Source: Mucidula mucida
Taxonomy: Eukaryota; Basidiomycota; Agaricomycetes; Agaricales; Physalacriaceae
Direction: 5' to 3'
Length of the DNA stretch: 64,000 nucleotides
Assembly: GCA_015501055.1 (NCBI GenBank)
Contig: JADNYV010000049.1
Span: forward strand, 153,447-217,446
Below the pieces are notes generated by a model. It had not been told where the DNA came from, searched no databases, and worked only from the letters and a program-made list of their open reading frames with translations. A program made the translations under genes and the position numbers. Shown here in pieces: positions 1 to 11,217 of the stretch. How positions within the stretch are numbered: position 1 is the first letter of the stretch; every line of letters starts with the position of its first letter.

Positions 1-3000
1 GAAAATCGACGATTGCTCTCCTCCTACTTCGTTTATACAAGGTCCAGCATGGCGAAATCGAGCTTGACGACCAAGATATGTCCTTCATTGACGAGAACTG
101 GACCAAGAAGCATATTTCCGTGGTCTCACAGAACTGCATCCTATTCGACATGACCGTGCATGAGAATGTCGCTATGGGTTTGGCTGGTGGTGTAGAAAGA
201 ACTCCCGAAAGCGTGTCTCGACAGGAGGTCGAGCAGGCTTGTAAAGCTGCTTTGGTTCACGACTTCATTCGTGATCTTCCCGATGGTTATAACACCAAGC
301 TCGGCAATGGTGGCGCCAACCTTAGCGGTGGACAAAAGCAGCGCCTGGCCTTAGCTCGTGCATATCTCAGGAACCCATCCGTCCTGATTCTTGGTACGTC
401 GTATCTTTCTGACTACATGCTAGATTATAACGCTGACTTTCGTTCTCAGATGAGGCCACATCCGCTCTTGACCCTACGTCTCGTGTTCTTGTAATCGAGG
501 CGATCAAACGGTGGCGAGCAAACAAGACCACCGTCGTCATCACCCACGATTTGTCCCAAATCACTTCTAAGGACTTCGTTTATGTTTTGCGCTCTGGTGA
601 AGTCATCGAGCAAGGATACCGCGCTGATCTCGAGAAAGCCGGGGGCGAATTCCGCTCTATGATGGATACCCAAGGTTCTTCTGGTCTTCCAACCAGAGTC
701 ATTGACGATGGCGACGCAGTAGCACCTATCGATGAGGCTAGTGAAAGCACAGAAGAAAGTTTCTCTGATGTGCGCCACACGTTGATGCCAACACTGCACG
801 GAAGCACTGTATTGGGTAACTGGATGTTCGACGCCGTTGCCGATCTCACGTCTAAAGCCGCTGCCCCACGCCCGGCTCTCACCGTCAACCGTGAGTCTCA
901 ACGCGTCAGTCGCTTCATCCCTCTCGACGCTTTCACTGCCGAGGCCCCACAAGTCCGGAAACGCCGGCCATCGAGTATTCATATCATCCCTGCGACGCCA
1001 ACCAGCACTCTAACAACGCACACGAGAAGATACAGCCTACAAATTACACCGACTAGCCCTTCATTCGCCTTCAACCATGCGTCATCCACGTCTCTCCCGA
1101 ATGGTACCAGTAATCGTGTGGAGAAGAGGGGATCGAAGCGCTTTACTCGTTCTCGGGCAACCTTCGATGACATGAAGCGCTCGTCTTACTCTTCGCTTGA
1201 GGTCAAGATCGAGAAGCCTCAGGATTACCCACCATCTGTCTCCGTTCACGACGCCCAATCGACAAATTCGTTGAAGTCCAACGAATCGCTGATTGGACTC
1301 CTGCGGGAAGTTTACCCTTATCTCCCCAACAAGCCTCTTGTCATCTTCGGCCTCGTCGTGTGTCTCCTTAGTGGATCCATCACTCCCATCTTCTCCTTCG
1401 TCTTATCTCGCTTATTCTTCGAGGTATCGAATGGTGCACAGAACACCCCTGTCATCAACCAGTTTGGCGCTATCATCCTAAGTATCGCAATCATGGATGG
1501 TATACTCATGGGTACCAAGTACTGCATCATGGAGACATCTGCGATGAGGTGGATCACCAACGTTCGCCGCCTTGCCTTCAATAAGGTGTTGGCTCAGGAC
1601 AAGAAGTGGTTCGATAATTCGGAAAACAACGCGGCGCGGATGGTGCAAGTCCTGATGAAGGATGGTGACGATGCGCGCAACTTGATTGCAACAGTCATAG
1701 GACAATTCGTTGTCGTCACTGCGATGTTCTCCCTCGGCTTGATTTGGGCACTCGTACGGGGTTGGCAGCTCACTCTTGCTGGTTTCGCGATCGGTCCAGT
1801 TTTTGCTGGAGCGATGGCGCTTCAAGCTCGGTTGGTTTCTAACTGTGATATGCGCAACAAACGTGCGCGAGAGGACGTTGCTAAAGGGTATTATGATGTA
1901 GGTTTCTCGTTGCTTTTCCCCATCATGATATTGACATCCTCCCAGGCTATTACAAACATTCGAGGCATTCGTTCGATGTCGTTTGAGCCCGTTTTCCGGA
2001 AAGACTTCGAGGCCGCTACCGAACACGCGCTCAAAATGGTATAAGGGCGCGTTTGTCGAGGGGTGCACATTGGGTCTATCCAGCGGACTCATATATTTCG
2101 CCGAGGCGCTTCTATTCTATGTCGGCGCTGTCTTGATGTCAAAGGGAACCTATGACTACCTACAATTGCTGGAGGTGTTGAATATGGTGGTCTTTACCGT
2201 CTCGATCGGTTCACAGCTAATGGCTTTCAGTAAGTCCTTTAGGGTCTTGCGCGTTGTGTTCAAGTATTGACCTATCTTTCAGCCGAAAAGATCTCCAAGG
2301 CCTCTAACGCTACTCGGGATTTCAACAAGCTTCTTACGCTCTCGACCAAGACCGACGAATCCCGCGGTATTCTGCGCCCTGACATTGACGGATCTGTCAC
2401 TTTCCGAAACGTCGACTTTTCGTATCCCGAACGCCCAGACGTACCAGTGCTACGCAGCCTTAACCTGGACATCCACGATGGGGAATGTGTCGCGATCGTT
2501 GGTGCCTCCGGATGTGGCAAGTCGACCATTGCTGCACTGCTACAACGGTTGTATGAGCCGACATCGGGAGCCATATGGATGGGGTTGAGCGAACTGCGCT
2601 CGACGGACGTCACACATCTTCGCAACCACGTCTCTGTGGTCAGCCAGAACCCGAACCTTTTCGATGCTACCATTGCCGAGAACATCGCTTACGGCAACAA
2701 GTCTCTATCGGAACAGGACGTCCATACCGCAGCGAAGGCGGCTCATGTTCACGACTTCATCATGTCGCTCCCTCACGGCTACGAGACCATGGTTGGCGAG
2801 AATGCTTCTCTGATCTCAGGCGGACAGGCGCAGCGGCTACAGATCGCCCGCGCTCTCGCTCGTCCCTCCAAGATTCTTATCTTGGACGAGTGCACGTCCG
2901 CGTTGGACCCTGCCAACCAGGCTGCTGTCCTCGAGACGATCCGTCATGCGAAAATCGGTCGCACGACTGTCATGGTCACGCACAAACTCCCTGTCATGCA

Positions 3001-3127
3001 GACTTGCGACCGAATACTTGTCGTCGATCAAGGCAGGGTGGTCGAAGAAGGTACCTTCCAGTACTTGATGGAGCGCAAAGGAACCTTTGCGTCTCTTGTG
3101 ACTGGCGGAGGCATTGTCAACGAGTGA
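1..3127 (+). CDS. STE6: ABCB-type exporter, Ste6-like (3' part)
   Basis: Full-size ABC exporter cut by the window edge: base 3 is the Lys codon of the first Walker A. In order: rest of NBD1 (signature LSGGQKQR, Walker B LILDEATSALD split by intron 394-449), a Ser/Thr-rich linker of about 250 residues, the second six-helix membrane domain (about 1290-2230), then NBD2 with Walker A GASGCGKST, signature ISGGQAQR and Walker B LILDECTSALD. Introns 394-449, 1898-1945 and 2230-2282. Half-transporter order and the short linker resemble fungal a-factor pheromone exporters (Ste6), so it would sit in the plasma membrane and export lipidated pheromone; another MDR substrate is possible. The frame breaks near 2036 (ALKM then WYKGAFVEG) with no room for an intron: a one-base indel. 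It converges on the YTH gene, 294 bp away. Confidence 0.75.
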
Positions 3128-3421
3128 TGACTCTCATCCATTCCTTTCTTTTTTTATCTGTTGTATCCATTATTCGGCATTGACTTTTTACGTCTGATTA
3201 TGAAGACGAAGGTTACGTCTCATTTGTACTTTACACACATATACACACAGCATACATACTCACATACTTACCAACGACTGTATCGAATTCGATAATGATT
3301 GCAATGAATTTGACTTGATGTCTCTCAGAGTGATATTAAGCTGTTTGAACGTCAAGTTCTCAATTGCGTGTATGTGTACCCAAAGTCCAAATAAGCGTAA
3401 AAAAACGATCGTCGTGTATAA

Positions 3422-6349
3422 TCATGACCGTGATGTCGTTGCAATGGAAGGTTGCTGCTGCTTTTTCCGTCCTGCAGGAGTTTTCACTACCTGTATCTGA
3501 CCAGCCTTGGCCTCCGCCGCCAGCTTCTGCCACTCATCAATTAGCTGCTGGCCTACGAGCGGCTCAAGCTCAGTTCCATCCCTCGATACCTTCACCTCCC
3601 GATCCTTGTTCCAAGGATTCCGCAAATGCCTCGTCCGGAAGAATGGTAAGCGCTCTGTGCAAATCCATTCCACCTTGAACGACTCTCCCCAAGTCTCTCC
3701 TTCCGCCCGGCTTTCCTTGTTCTCCAGCCGCTCGTTCTCGTGATCTTCCTCCAAGACCTGCAGGTCGTCCTCGCTGGGCTGTTTCATGGCTCGAAGAGGA
3801 GCCTTCTCGTCCAAGTGAAACTCGTCATCGTCCGGTCCGACGAGAGCTGGTTGGCTTTTGGCAGCGAATACTTCAGGTTTGTATAAGCGCGTGTCGAGGC
3901 TATACTTTAATGCTGCGGGCTGAGGCGTGAACTTGCTGTGTCCTGTCCCAGTTTCTGCTGGGGCTGACTGGACTTCCATGGAATCCACGACGATCCTCTG
4001 TTCGGGGGTCGTCAACGGCTGTGGCGACTCTTCGACTAAGCGATGCTCCAACGCAGGGAAGAACGACTTCGATTCGACGCTAGTCTCCTCGGGTATCGTG
4101 TCACCTAGCACTGAATGACGACCGGTAACCGCGGACACGTTGGATGAAGTCGAATCACCGCGTGATGCCCAGGACACCCTGTGCTCGCCTTGTAAAACAG
4201 ATCCTGCCATTCTGAATGGCACAGATGGTCAGAATACTGTAACAATGTGCAGAACCCTACTTACTTTGCGTACCCATAGAATTCGCCACTTTTATTCACC
4301 CCAAATACCAAATATACCTCTTTACTTGTGCGGTACGCTTGATCAAGGATCCCTTCGTTGTGCTTCTGCGTAGCCCACAAACCCTTTTGAACACTCAAAT
4401 CCAAATCGTACTGCCGCAAAGTTTAGTTGATGCGTACACACTTGCGAAAACACGAACCTGTGTCAACGACTTCAGAATAAAGAAGCGTTTTGGAAAGTAT
4501 TTGGTGAGAATGCTTGAGGTTGTTGACCCAAATGAGCCGGAATTACTCGATTGTGCAGCTGGTCTGATTGGCAAGTCCTCATCGCTGGGTAAACCCAAGG
4601 GAAGCGACACCCGCGAAGAACTTGCGGAGGGCGAATCGTCTGATGGTGTATGCGGTTCTTTGGCCTTCCCTTTTTGCTGTTTCACCCACTTCATGTGAAG
4701 CCCCATACCGCGTTGACCGCCAACTCCAGCTTTGAGGTCATCATCTTTTTGCCTGACGCGACAAACCAGTCTAGGACACCGAGGGTCGTTGGGGCGAAGA
4801 GCTTTGGCGTTGAACTGACTGATTGCCTTGTGTAGGTTTGCTTCAGACTCGTAGTTGACGAACGCGCAACTAGAGCGCGAAATTAAAAAGATGGACATGA
4901 CGCCTGTTCGAACGTTGCCGTCACTCTGGTTGAAGAAACGCCACAGCTCATCGTGACTAGCATCACTCGGGACATTGCCGACCCACATCACCCATTCGGA
5001 CCGATGCGAGGGAGGATTGGGGTGGTACGGACGACGAACTAGAGGCTTTTCTTGATGAGGCCTGGAGACAGGCTCAGGTTCATTGGACGATGCAGATGAC
5101 GGGGGAACCGTCTCGGGTGGAAAGCGCCCTGAAGGAGAAGGGGCGAGAGGAGAGGGTGTTATTGAAAATGAATTTGTCGAAGACAGAGGAGGACGTTGAG
5201 GAGAAAAGTTATCTGCTCCCGCGGCTTGAACCGGCGAATAAGCTACAGGATAAGGTCCACGGAACGGAGAAGGAGACCCATTGTAGAGTCGCGGCGACAC
5301 TGGAGGCTGAACAAACCACCAAGGTGACGCGGGATCCAACTCGGCGGGAGGACTGTACGAAGAAAAATTCCCTCCGGGTGGAAAATAACTGTATGGAGGC
5401 TGGTATACTGGAGACGTGGGATATGTTTGCGAATACGCAGTTGGGGGATACGGGTACTGGCCTGCAGACGGCGGTGAATTTGAGTACCGCAAAACCTGAA
5501 ATGGAGGGCCATTCGCATGTTGCGGCTGTGGAGCCGCTGCACTGTGTGAAGGCGAACTGTAGATCACAGGAAATGAATGTGAGCCAGAGTCTGTCGGCCC
5601 CGACGTCGGATAAATGGAAGGGAACATGGGAGGCTGATAGCCATGTGCGTTCACCGGTATATGGTTATCGTATGCCTGTACGTACGAAAATTGGGGCTGA
5701 GGAGCTATGGGACCATTATAATGGCCAGGTGAGAACGACGACTGTCCATAAGGTGGCGCATTCGTGTTGAACTGTGCACTGGGCCCAGGAACAGGGTAAT
5801 TTGTGTGTGAGGTGTCGTAACCTGGACTTGATCAATGAAGGGATCAAGTCTAACAAGATGGAATACATACCGCGTCTCGGTTTGCGTCCTTGGTCAGAAG
5901 CGTCGCGAAGATGACCACTCTGCATAGATTTTGATGGACTTTCTAGAGCATGCCGCGATTCAGCGTCAGGATCTTGCAACAAAGGCGTGAGAGCAGGTAA
6001 TGGATGATGTTGCGCTGGAGAGACATATTGTGTTAAGCCTTGTAAAATACTAGCACTTGGGAGAATCGTACCAAGAGTACCTCTGGAACGCGTATCGGTA
6101 GGCTTAGCTGGACAAAATAAGACGTAAGAACATGAAATAAGAAAATGAACGAGAGTAAGTGGACGAGCCGTCCTGTTCAACGGAGGCAAAATGAAATATT
6201 GGATGCCGAGGGCACCGATATTTAGAGCTATTTGGCAGCGACCGGTATGATATCATGGAGAACTCACGTCTTGACGCGTCGACAACAGCTGTCGCGTGTG
6301 GGCGGGGGGTCATATTCCTCAAGTGCACGTCGAAAACGGGTTCTACCAT
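3422..6349 (-). CDS. RRM + YTH domain m6A-reader-like RNA-binding protein
   Basis: Exons 6349-6268, 6107-5871, 5821-4458, 4410-4265 and 4211-3422; every junction keeps frame. The N-terminal ~300 residues are Pro/Tyr/Ser-rich and disordered. An RRM follows (WVGNVPSDASHDEL to LVCRVRQ), then a YTH domain starting YFPKRFFILKS. In known YTH proteins two Trp and one further hydrophobic residue cage N6-methyladenosine; here KGLWAT supplies the first Trp and VSWAS probably the second. The YTH fold is split by an insertion of roughly 130 residues, rich in Glu/Ser/Pro, before its last part (FKVEWIC, LRNPWNKDREVKV). The insertion is encoded within one exon without a break, so it is real protein. RRM plus YTH on one chain is seen in basidiomycetes and in Mmi1/YTHDC1-like lineages only loosely. 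No frame breaks. Likely nuclear or cytoplasmic mRNA binding; the target base is inferred. Confidence 0.85.
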
Positions 6350-7301
6350 TTTGGTTAGATCCTAGACATAATGAGCGTCAGCAACCGTGAATCAACCTTG
6401 AAACATCCTTTCTAAGAAGGGCGGTATGATTTGTGGCTTGCCTAACTAACGGGGGTTTAATCACCTACAATGTTGGTGTTGTAGGCGTTGTAGTCGCCCT
6501 TATCAAAGTCCGTATAGGGGGAAGAGAACAGAGCTATGTTTTGTGGGGTTTAAGTATAGCGGCTGTGTGCATCATGATATCATGGGTGACTCATAGGTCA
6601 TGGCGTTCTTCGCGTTCGCCCCTTGGAGCCTAGTGGCCGTCGCTCTGGAGGCGTGAGGGCAGATATCCAATCAATATCGTCCAGTAACATTTCGGACCAG
6701 GTCGATAGCGCAGCCAACCTCCGCCAGACCTGTCTCAAGAACGTTCAATTGCAATCGAGCACTCTTTAAAACAAAAGTCGCACCGTATACAATACCTAGG
6801 CTCATTTCGATGCTAACAGACGCGGCATCTGGACAACTTGATCAACTGAATGTGCCAGACTTGGAAACTTGAAGTTGGCTGACGAGCCACGGGTGTAACG
6901 ATTTCAATCGCTCCGCCGAGACTCCGCACGAGTCTAGACCTTCAGTAACAGTCAGTCCATCATACGAGATCCAAGTTGAAGGCTTACACGAACTACATGA
7001 CGCACATTCATACTGATGTATCTTGTCCAGGAGAAGATTTCGGTACGATTCTAAGACCACCAACACCAAAATACTGGGGCGGGGCGCCGAGGGTCGGCCT
7101 TTACGATTTCTGCCTAGAAAAGGAAGAAAAGGTTCATGCTTGAAAAAGTGCCAAAACCACAACGAGGGGGAACCGAAAAGGAAGATGGCAGCTTTGAGGG
7201 GCGTCACTGCTTATGTTTGGCATCAGATCCCGCTGCTCCGTGCACGGCTAACGTTCTAACAATCGACCACGATTACTATTATACTATAAACACACAGTAA
7301 A
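6350..7301. other. Intergenic, no gene seen
   Basis: 952 bp between the 5' end of the YTH gene and the 3' end of MED14. It should hold the YTH promoter and the MED14 terminator. Open frames here (for example 6433-6633 and 7023-7259) have no recognisable domain or splice-compatible extension. Confidence 0.5.
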
Positions 7302-10300
7302 TCACAACTCCATCTCCGAAGCGAGCTCCTTCGCCACCTGCTGGTGCAGCTCCTTCGCCAGCGGTCCAATCTCCTCCACCTTGCACACCATCGACACGTC
7401 CAGTCGACGCCCCGGTCCAGGCAAGTCCCGAAGGATTGACGAAAAATTGGGAATCGGTTTGAGACCCACCGTCGAAACATCCTTCCCAAGATCCTTGGTA
7501 GAGAATAGAGAATACGACCCATCCAATATCGCTACACGCCTCTCCGTCATGAGACGAAAGTCCAGGGCATGTGTGCGACTCCGCTTCTGATACAATACAC
7601 GATACCATCCGGCACTCTTTGCAAAGACGTCCGCACCTTCCTCCTCAAGTGCGACGACAATCGGAAGTGTGTTTCTCAGCAGCATAACGAGCCTCTGGAC
7701 CGATAACGCAAGTCGCTCCGCATTAAGCACTGTCCTCAAGAATGGCTCCGCCTTGGAATGAGGGTTACCTTCGTCCCACCTCCCCCCAATGCGGCCAAAT
7801 TTGAGTTCAAACGTGCTCCCACCCTGCTCCACGCACCGAACAGCAACAGTGAAATCACCCTCGTACGCAAACACCACCTCGCGAAGATCAAACTCGAGTA
7901 ACCGTATACCTCCGTCCATTTGCGCGACCGCGCGGGCAATGACCACCATCTTGCTCACCCGCGCCCACTCCTCTAGGAACTCGTCCACACATGTGTTCAC
8001 GTTCTCGCTGAGGAATGACACCACGGCCTCCGTGGTGTCATAGATAATCCGCTTGGATGGCCGTATAATCCCCCCAGTGCCACCTCCCCGGATGTAGACA
8101 TATTTCAATTTGACGCACGTCACCACTTGGGCACGCTTGTTAGGATCCTGCGACCACCAATTGAGTGGTATGACGCGAATGTTGGGCATGGCTGCCTCCG
8201 CCGCAGGCGCTCCAGCGAGTATGTGCTGGGACTGCACGCATAATGAAGGAACCGAACGTGCCAAAGAGGACTGCAGTTCTGGCAAACAGAGGAAGGCGCA
8301 GGATTGACGTGTGTAAAGGGAATGTGTCGAATCTTGAATTGCTTCTCCACGTTCACGTAGGCGACTCGAGCGCAGCAATAGCTGTAGAGCTCGCGGAGCA
8401 CTGACGTCTCAAGGGTGTATCCCTTGCCCTCCATGGCACTGACATCCACACTGCGTTTGCGCTTCATTCCTGCGCGCGGATCGTCCTTCCCAAGCTCTTC
8501 CTGCTCGCCCATAATTCGTGAATAATCCAACCAGCCGACGTCATCCATAACCATGCTGGTGTACATGGAATTCGGAATGATCTTGGTTTCTATGAGCGCG
8601 TACTTGTACTTGTCGTTTGTGACGACAACGACAAGATAGTGCTCAGGAAAGTATTCCAGTTGTATATAGAGCGTTCCCCGAGCTTGTGAGCCAAGTTTTC
8701 GTAACTCTACGGTTCGTGTCAGTCTACGCGTAAGCTCAGAAAAATGAATCCGGACCCTCTTTGACGAAGTTGCGAGTACGGTAGCATTGTAATCCTAGAT
8801 ATTGCGCCGTTTGCTCCGCCAAGTCGATAAGGGTCTAGTATAGTTGATAGCTTTGCCACAACAGCACCGAGTAGGGTACTTACAGATATGCGAAGCCGCA
8901 TTAGGTAGTCCACCAGCCAATCAGGATGTTCAAGCAGTTGAGCGGTGAGAGCCGCGAATCGAGGACCACGTCCGGCCGAAGCAAGATCCCCAGTATCGCG
9001 TACATTGAGATGACCAGTTCTTGGATCCAGGGTTATGATGACAATTTCTTCCGCGCACAGGCGTATCCGAAGAGCACATGAAGAAGCTGAATATTACGTT
9101 CGTTTTCCACTGAAAGGCCAGGTACAAACTCCTCACCTTCGTCGACCAAGCTGACAATCCCAGGCCCTCCAAACACGTTGCGAGATGGACCGTATCGAAG
9201 GTTCTCTTGCATTTTGGTTAGAATGCCCCGTGTATGTCTGGTTATTATGTTTGTCAAAAGTGATTGAAAGTCGAGGTCATCTGGATTCTGAATAACTTGT
9301 CAAACAAAAGCTTCACCGACGAGCACGGAGATTCCTACCACGGCAAGAATTTCTTGAGGCATCACTAAAGCGTCCTGTGGTATATGTACACCAAGCGCAT
9401 TTGACTCTGGCTCCCATGTCACCTTGAATCGAAGCCCTTCAACCTCATCCGAAGGTCGCAAGTTTGCTAGCTTCGCTTTGTACTGAATTTCAGATAATAT
9501 TCGATTTCGAGGCGTCCGATCCGGTTTCCCATTACTCTGTGCTTGGACAATTGCGATGGTCACTGTGCCTGCTAACAGAGGGATTCTACTCTGCCGCTGT
9601 TGTTGTTGTGGTCGATTACTTGCAGCCGCGCTTGGCTTCCGCCTGAAGCAAATATGAAATACGCAATCCCAGGCAAAGAACTTGCACGTACACCCAGTAA
9701 GATACAGTCAACTGCTTGCGATCAGCAGTCATTTGTACTCGCATGTACTCTGCCCATCCAAGCGAACGCATCCGCTCAGCTTGGTACAGGAGAATCTCCA
9801 GCTGATAAGACAAGGACATCATTTCTGTGATGTACGTCAGACATGCCAGAAGGTAAGACGAAACATTTTACGCAAGAAGTTGAAAACCCTGACCAGCGGC
9901 GCGTCCACAAAACCTTCTGGAAGTGTCGGCTTTGTTGGAGGAGCGTAACCTGGAGGACGTTCGACGCCAGGCGGCAGAGGTTCCTCGGGTATTGGCACGT
10001 AATAACCCAACCGAGAGTCCGCTTCCTCTGTTATATAACGCTTCATTACTCCAGTCGGGATTCGGGGAAACTCTTGTATTCCAGTAGCGCCAGCGGTGAT
10101 CAAGAATTCGGCGTGTACGAAGAACCAACCATCCGTCTTCTCCGACCCAGACGCACACAAGGTGACCTGAAAAAGTTTTGGGACAGTGAACACAACGCGC
10201 CCGTTGGCAATCTTGTATTCGGACATTTCGATGGGAATGATTTCAGATAGCCTCAGTCGATAGCGCATGGCGTCCTCGAGATCACCAAGGGTTTTGAGAA

Positions 10301-11054
10301 CTTGAGCATCAGTTAGTGGGGTCAAGGGAATCAGGGTTTTCTGTGACACGGACGTCAGTAGAGCTTTGCCATACTTGAGCTGGAGATCGACCTTGATAAC
10401 TGTAGGAAGTCTTCGATATGAACCGGTGGTGAGGACGTCAAGGGACGTTAGTAGATCGTGGTTCCGCAGTCTGTTCAAGAAATAAACATGACGGATGGCC
10501 AGCTGAGTGATACTGGTCGTACCGCGCCGGATCTAATCCTTCTCTTGCAAAGTTGATACCACCAACAGCGTCTGCAAATTGACGATTCTGATTCATCAAG
10601 AAAGCGGTGACATTCTGCGGACATTTCAAAACATGATCTATTGGAACGGAAGGCTGATCTACCATGCATTTTTGGACGGTGGCCGCGTCGCGCGACCATT
10701 TTGCTACAGCATAGAGTTTGACTATCTGCTTCTTAGTTTTAACCACCCAGTCTGCAAGAGTGCGTTTCCGCGCGCTATCGGACATGTTTGGCATTCTAGA
10801 GATGAGGGCATTTTGAACATGTGCTCAACAGCCACCAAATTAAGAACGCACGTTTCTGCCAGTTCTGATAGCTCTGCGTATATTGTCTGCATAACGCGTC
10901 CCAATAGATCTCCAAGATAGACTTGATCATTGGCAACAAATGGGAGTTCGCGTTCAAGCTGGTCGAGGGTGAATTCAGAGTTTCCGTTCATGTGAGGGCC
11001 GTTGCCATTTTCGATAGGATTTGTGTCAGCGGCCATTGTGCTCGCTGGATCCAT
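7302..11054 (-). CDS. MED14: Mediator complex subunit 14
   Basis: Scaffold subunit of Mediator, linking head, middle and tail modules in RNA polymerase II initiation. The N-terminal MED14 domain is clear (RVMQTIYAELSELAET, then SARKRTLADWVVKTKKQIV, then AVAKWSRDAATVQKCM), followed by SLDVLTTGSYRRLPT and VFTVPKLFQ, and a C-terminal block with MPNIRVIPLNWWS and RPSKRIIYDTTEAVVSFLSE. Introns at 10796-10851, 10615-10662, 10471-10522, 10341-10391, 9825-9871, 9641-9691, 9288-9338, 9087-9136, 8835-8883 and 8707-8755. Near 8271-8308 the frame changes between IPFTH and SSLARSVPSL; a 38-nt GT-AG intron fits in phase, otherwise it is a one-base indel. Short polyglutamine run near 9605. Start at 11054 gives an Asn-rich leader before the domain. 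Divergent from SCY1. Confidence 0.9.
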
Positions 11055-11217
11055 GAGAGGGTGGGATCATGAATAAGTGGGGGATGGAGGCGGGAAGAGG
11101 GACGGCTAGACCAGGAGAGTCATGGGTGATGGAGGTGAGAGGCAGAAACAAGAAACGCCAATCGACTGCCCCACATGGCACAACTTTGATTGCCGGTTGG
11201 CCTTGTATCTCTTCACC
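11055..11217. promoter_or_regulatory. Shared upstream region of MED14 and SCY1
   Basis: Only 163 bp separate the divergent start codons of MED14 (11054, -) and SCY1 (11218, +), so both promoters must lie here or run into the genes. I see no clear TATA box. Confidence 0.5.

Noticed and set aside
3235..3275. AC-rich tract after the ABC gene
   Set aside because: Short simple-sequence run in a 3' region; no sign of function.
9837..10478. Continuous 213-residue frame in MED14 taken as intronless
   Set aside because: It contains a 51-nt in-frame intron (10341-10391) with proper sites; reading through would insert 17 residues in a conserved block.
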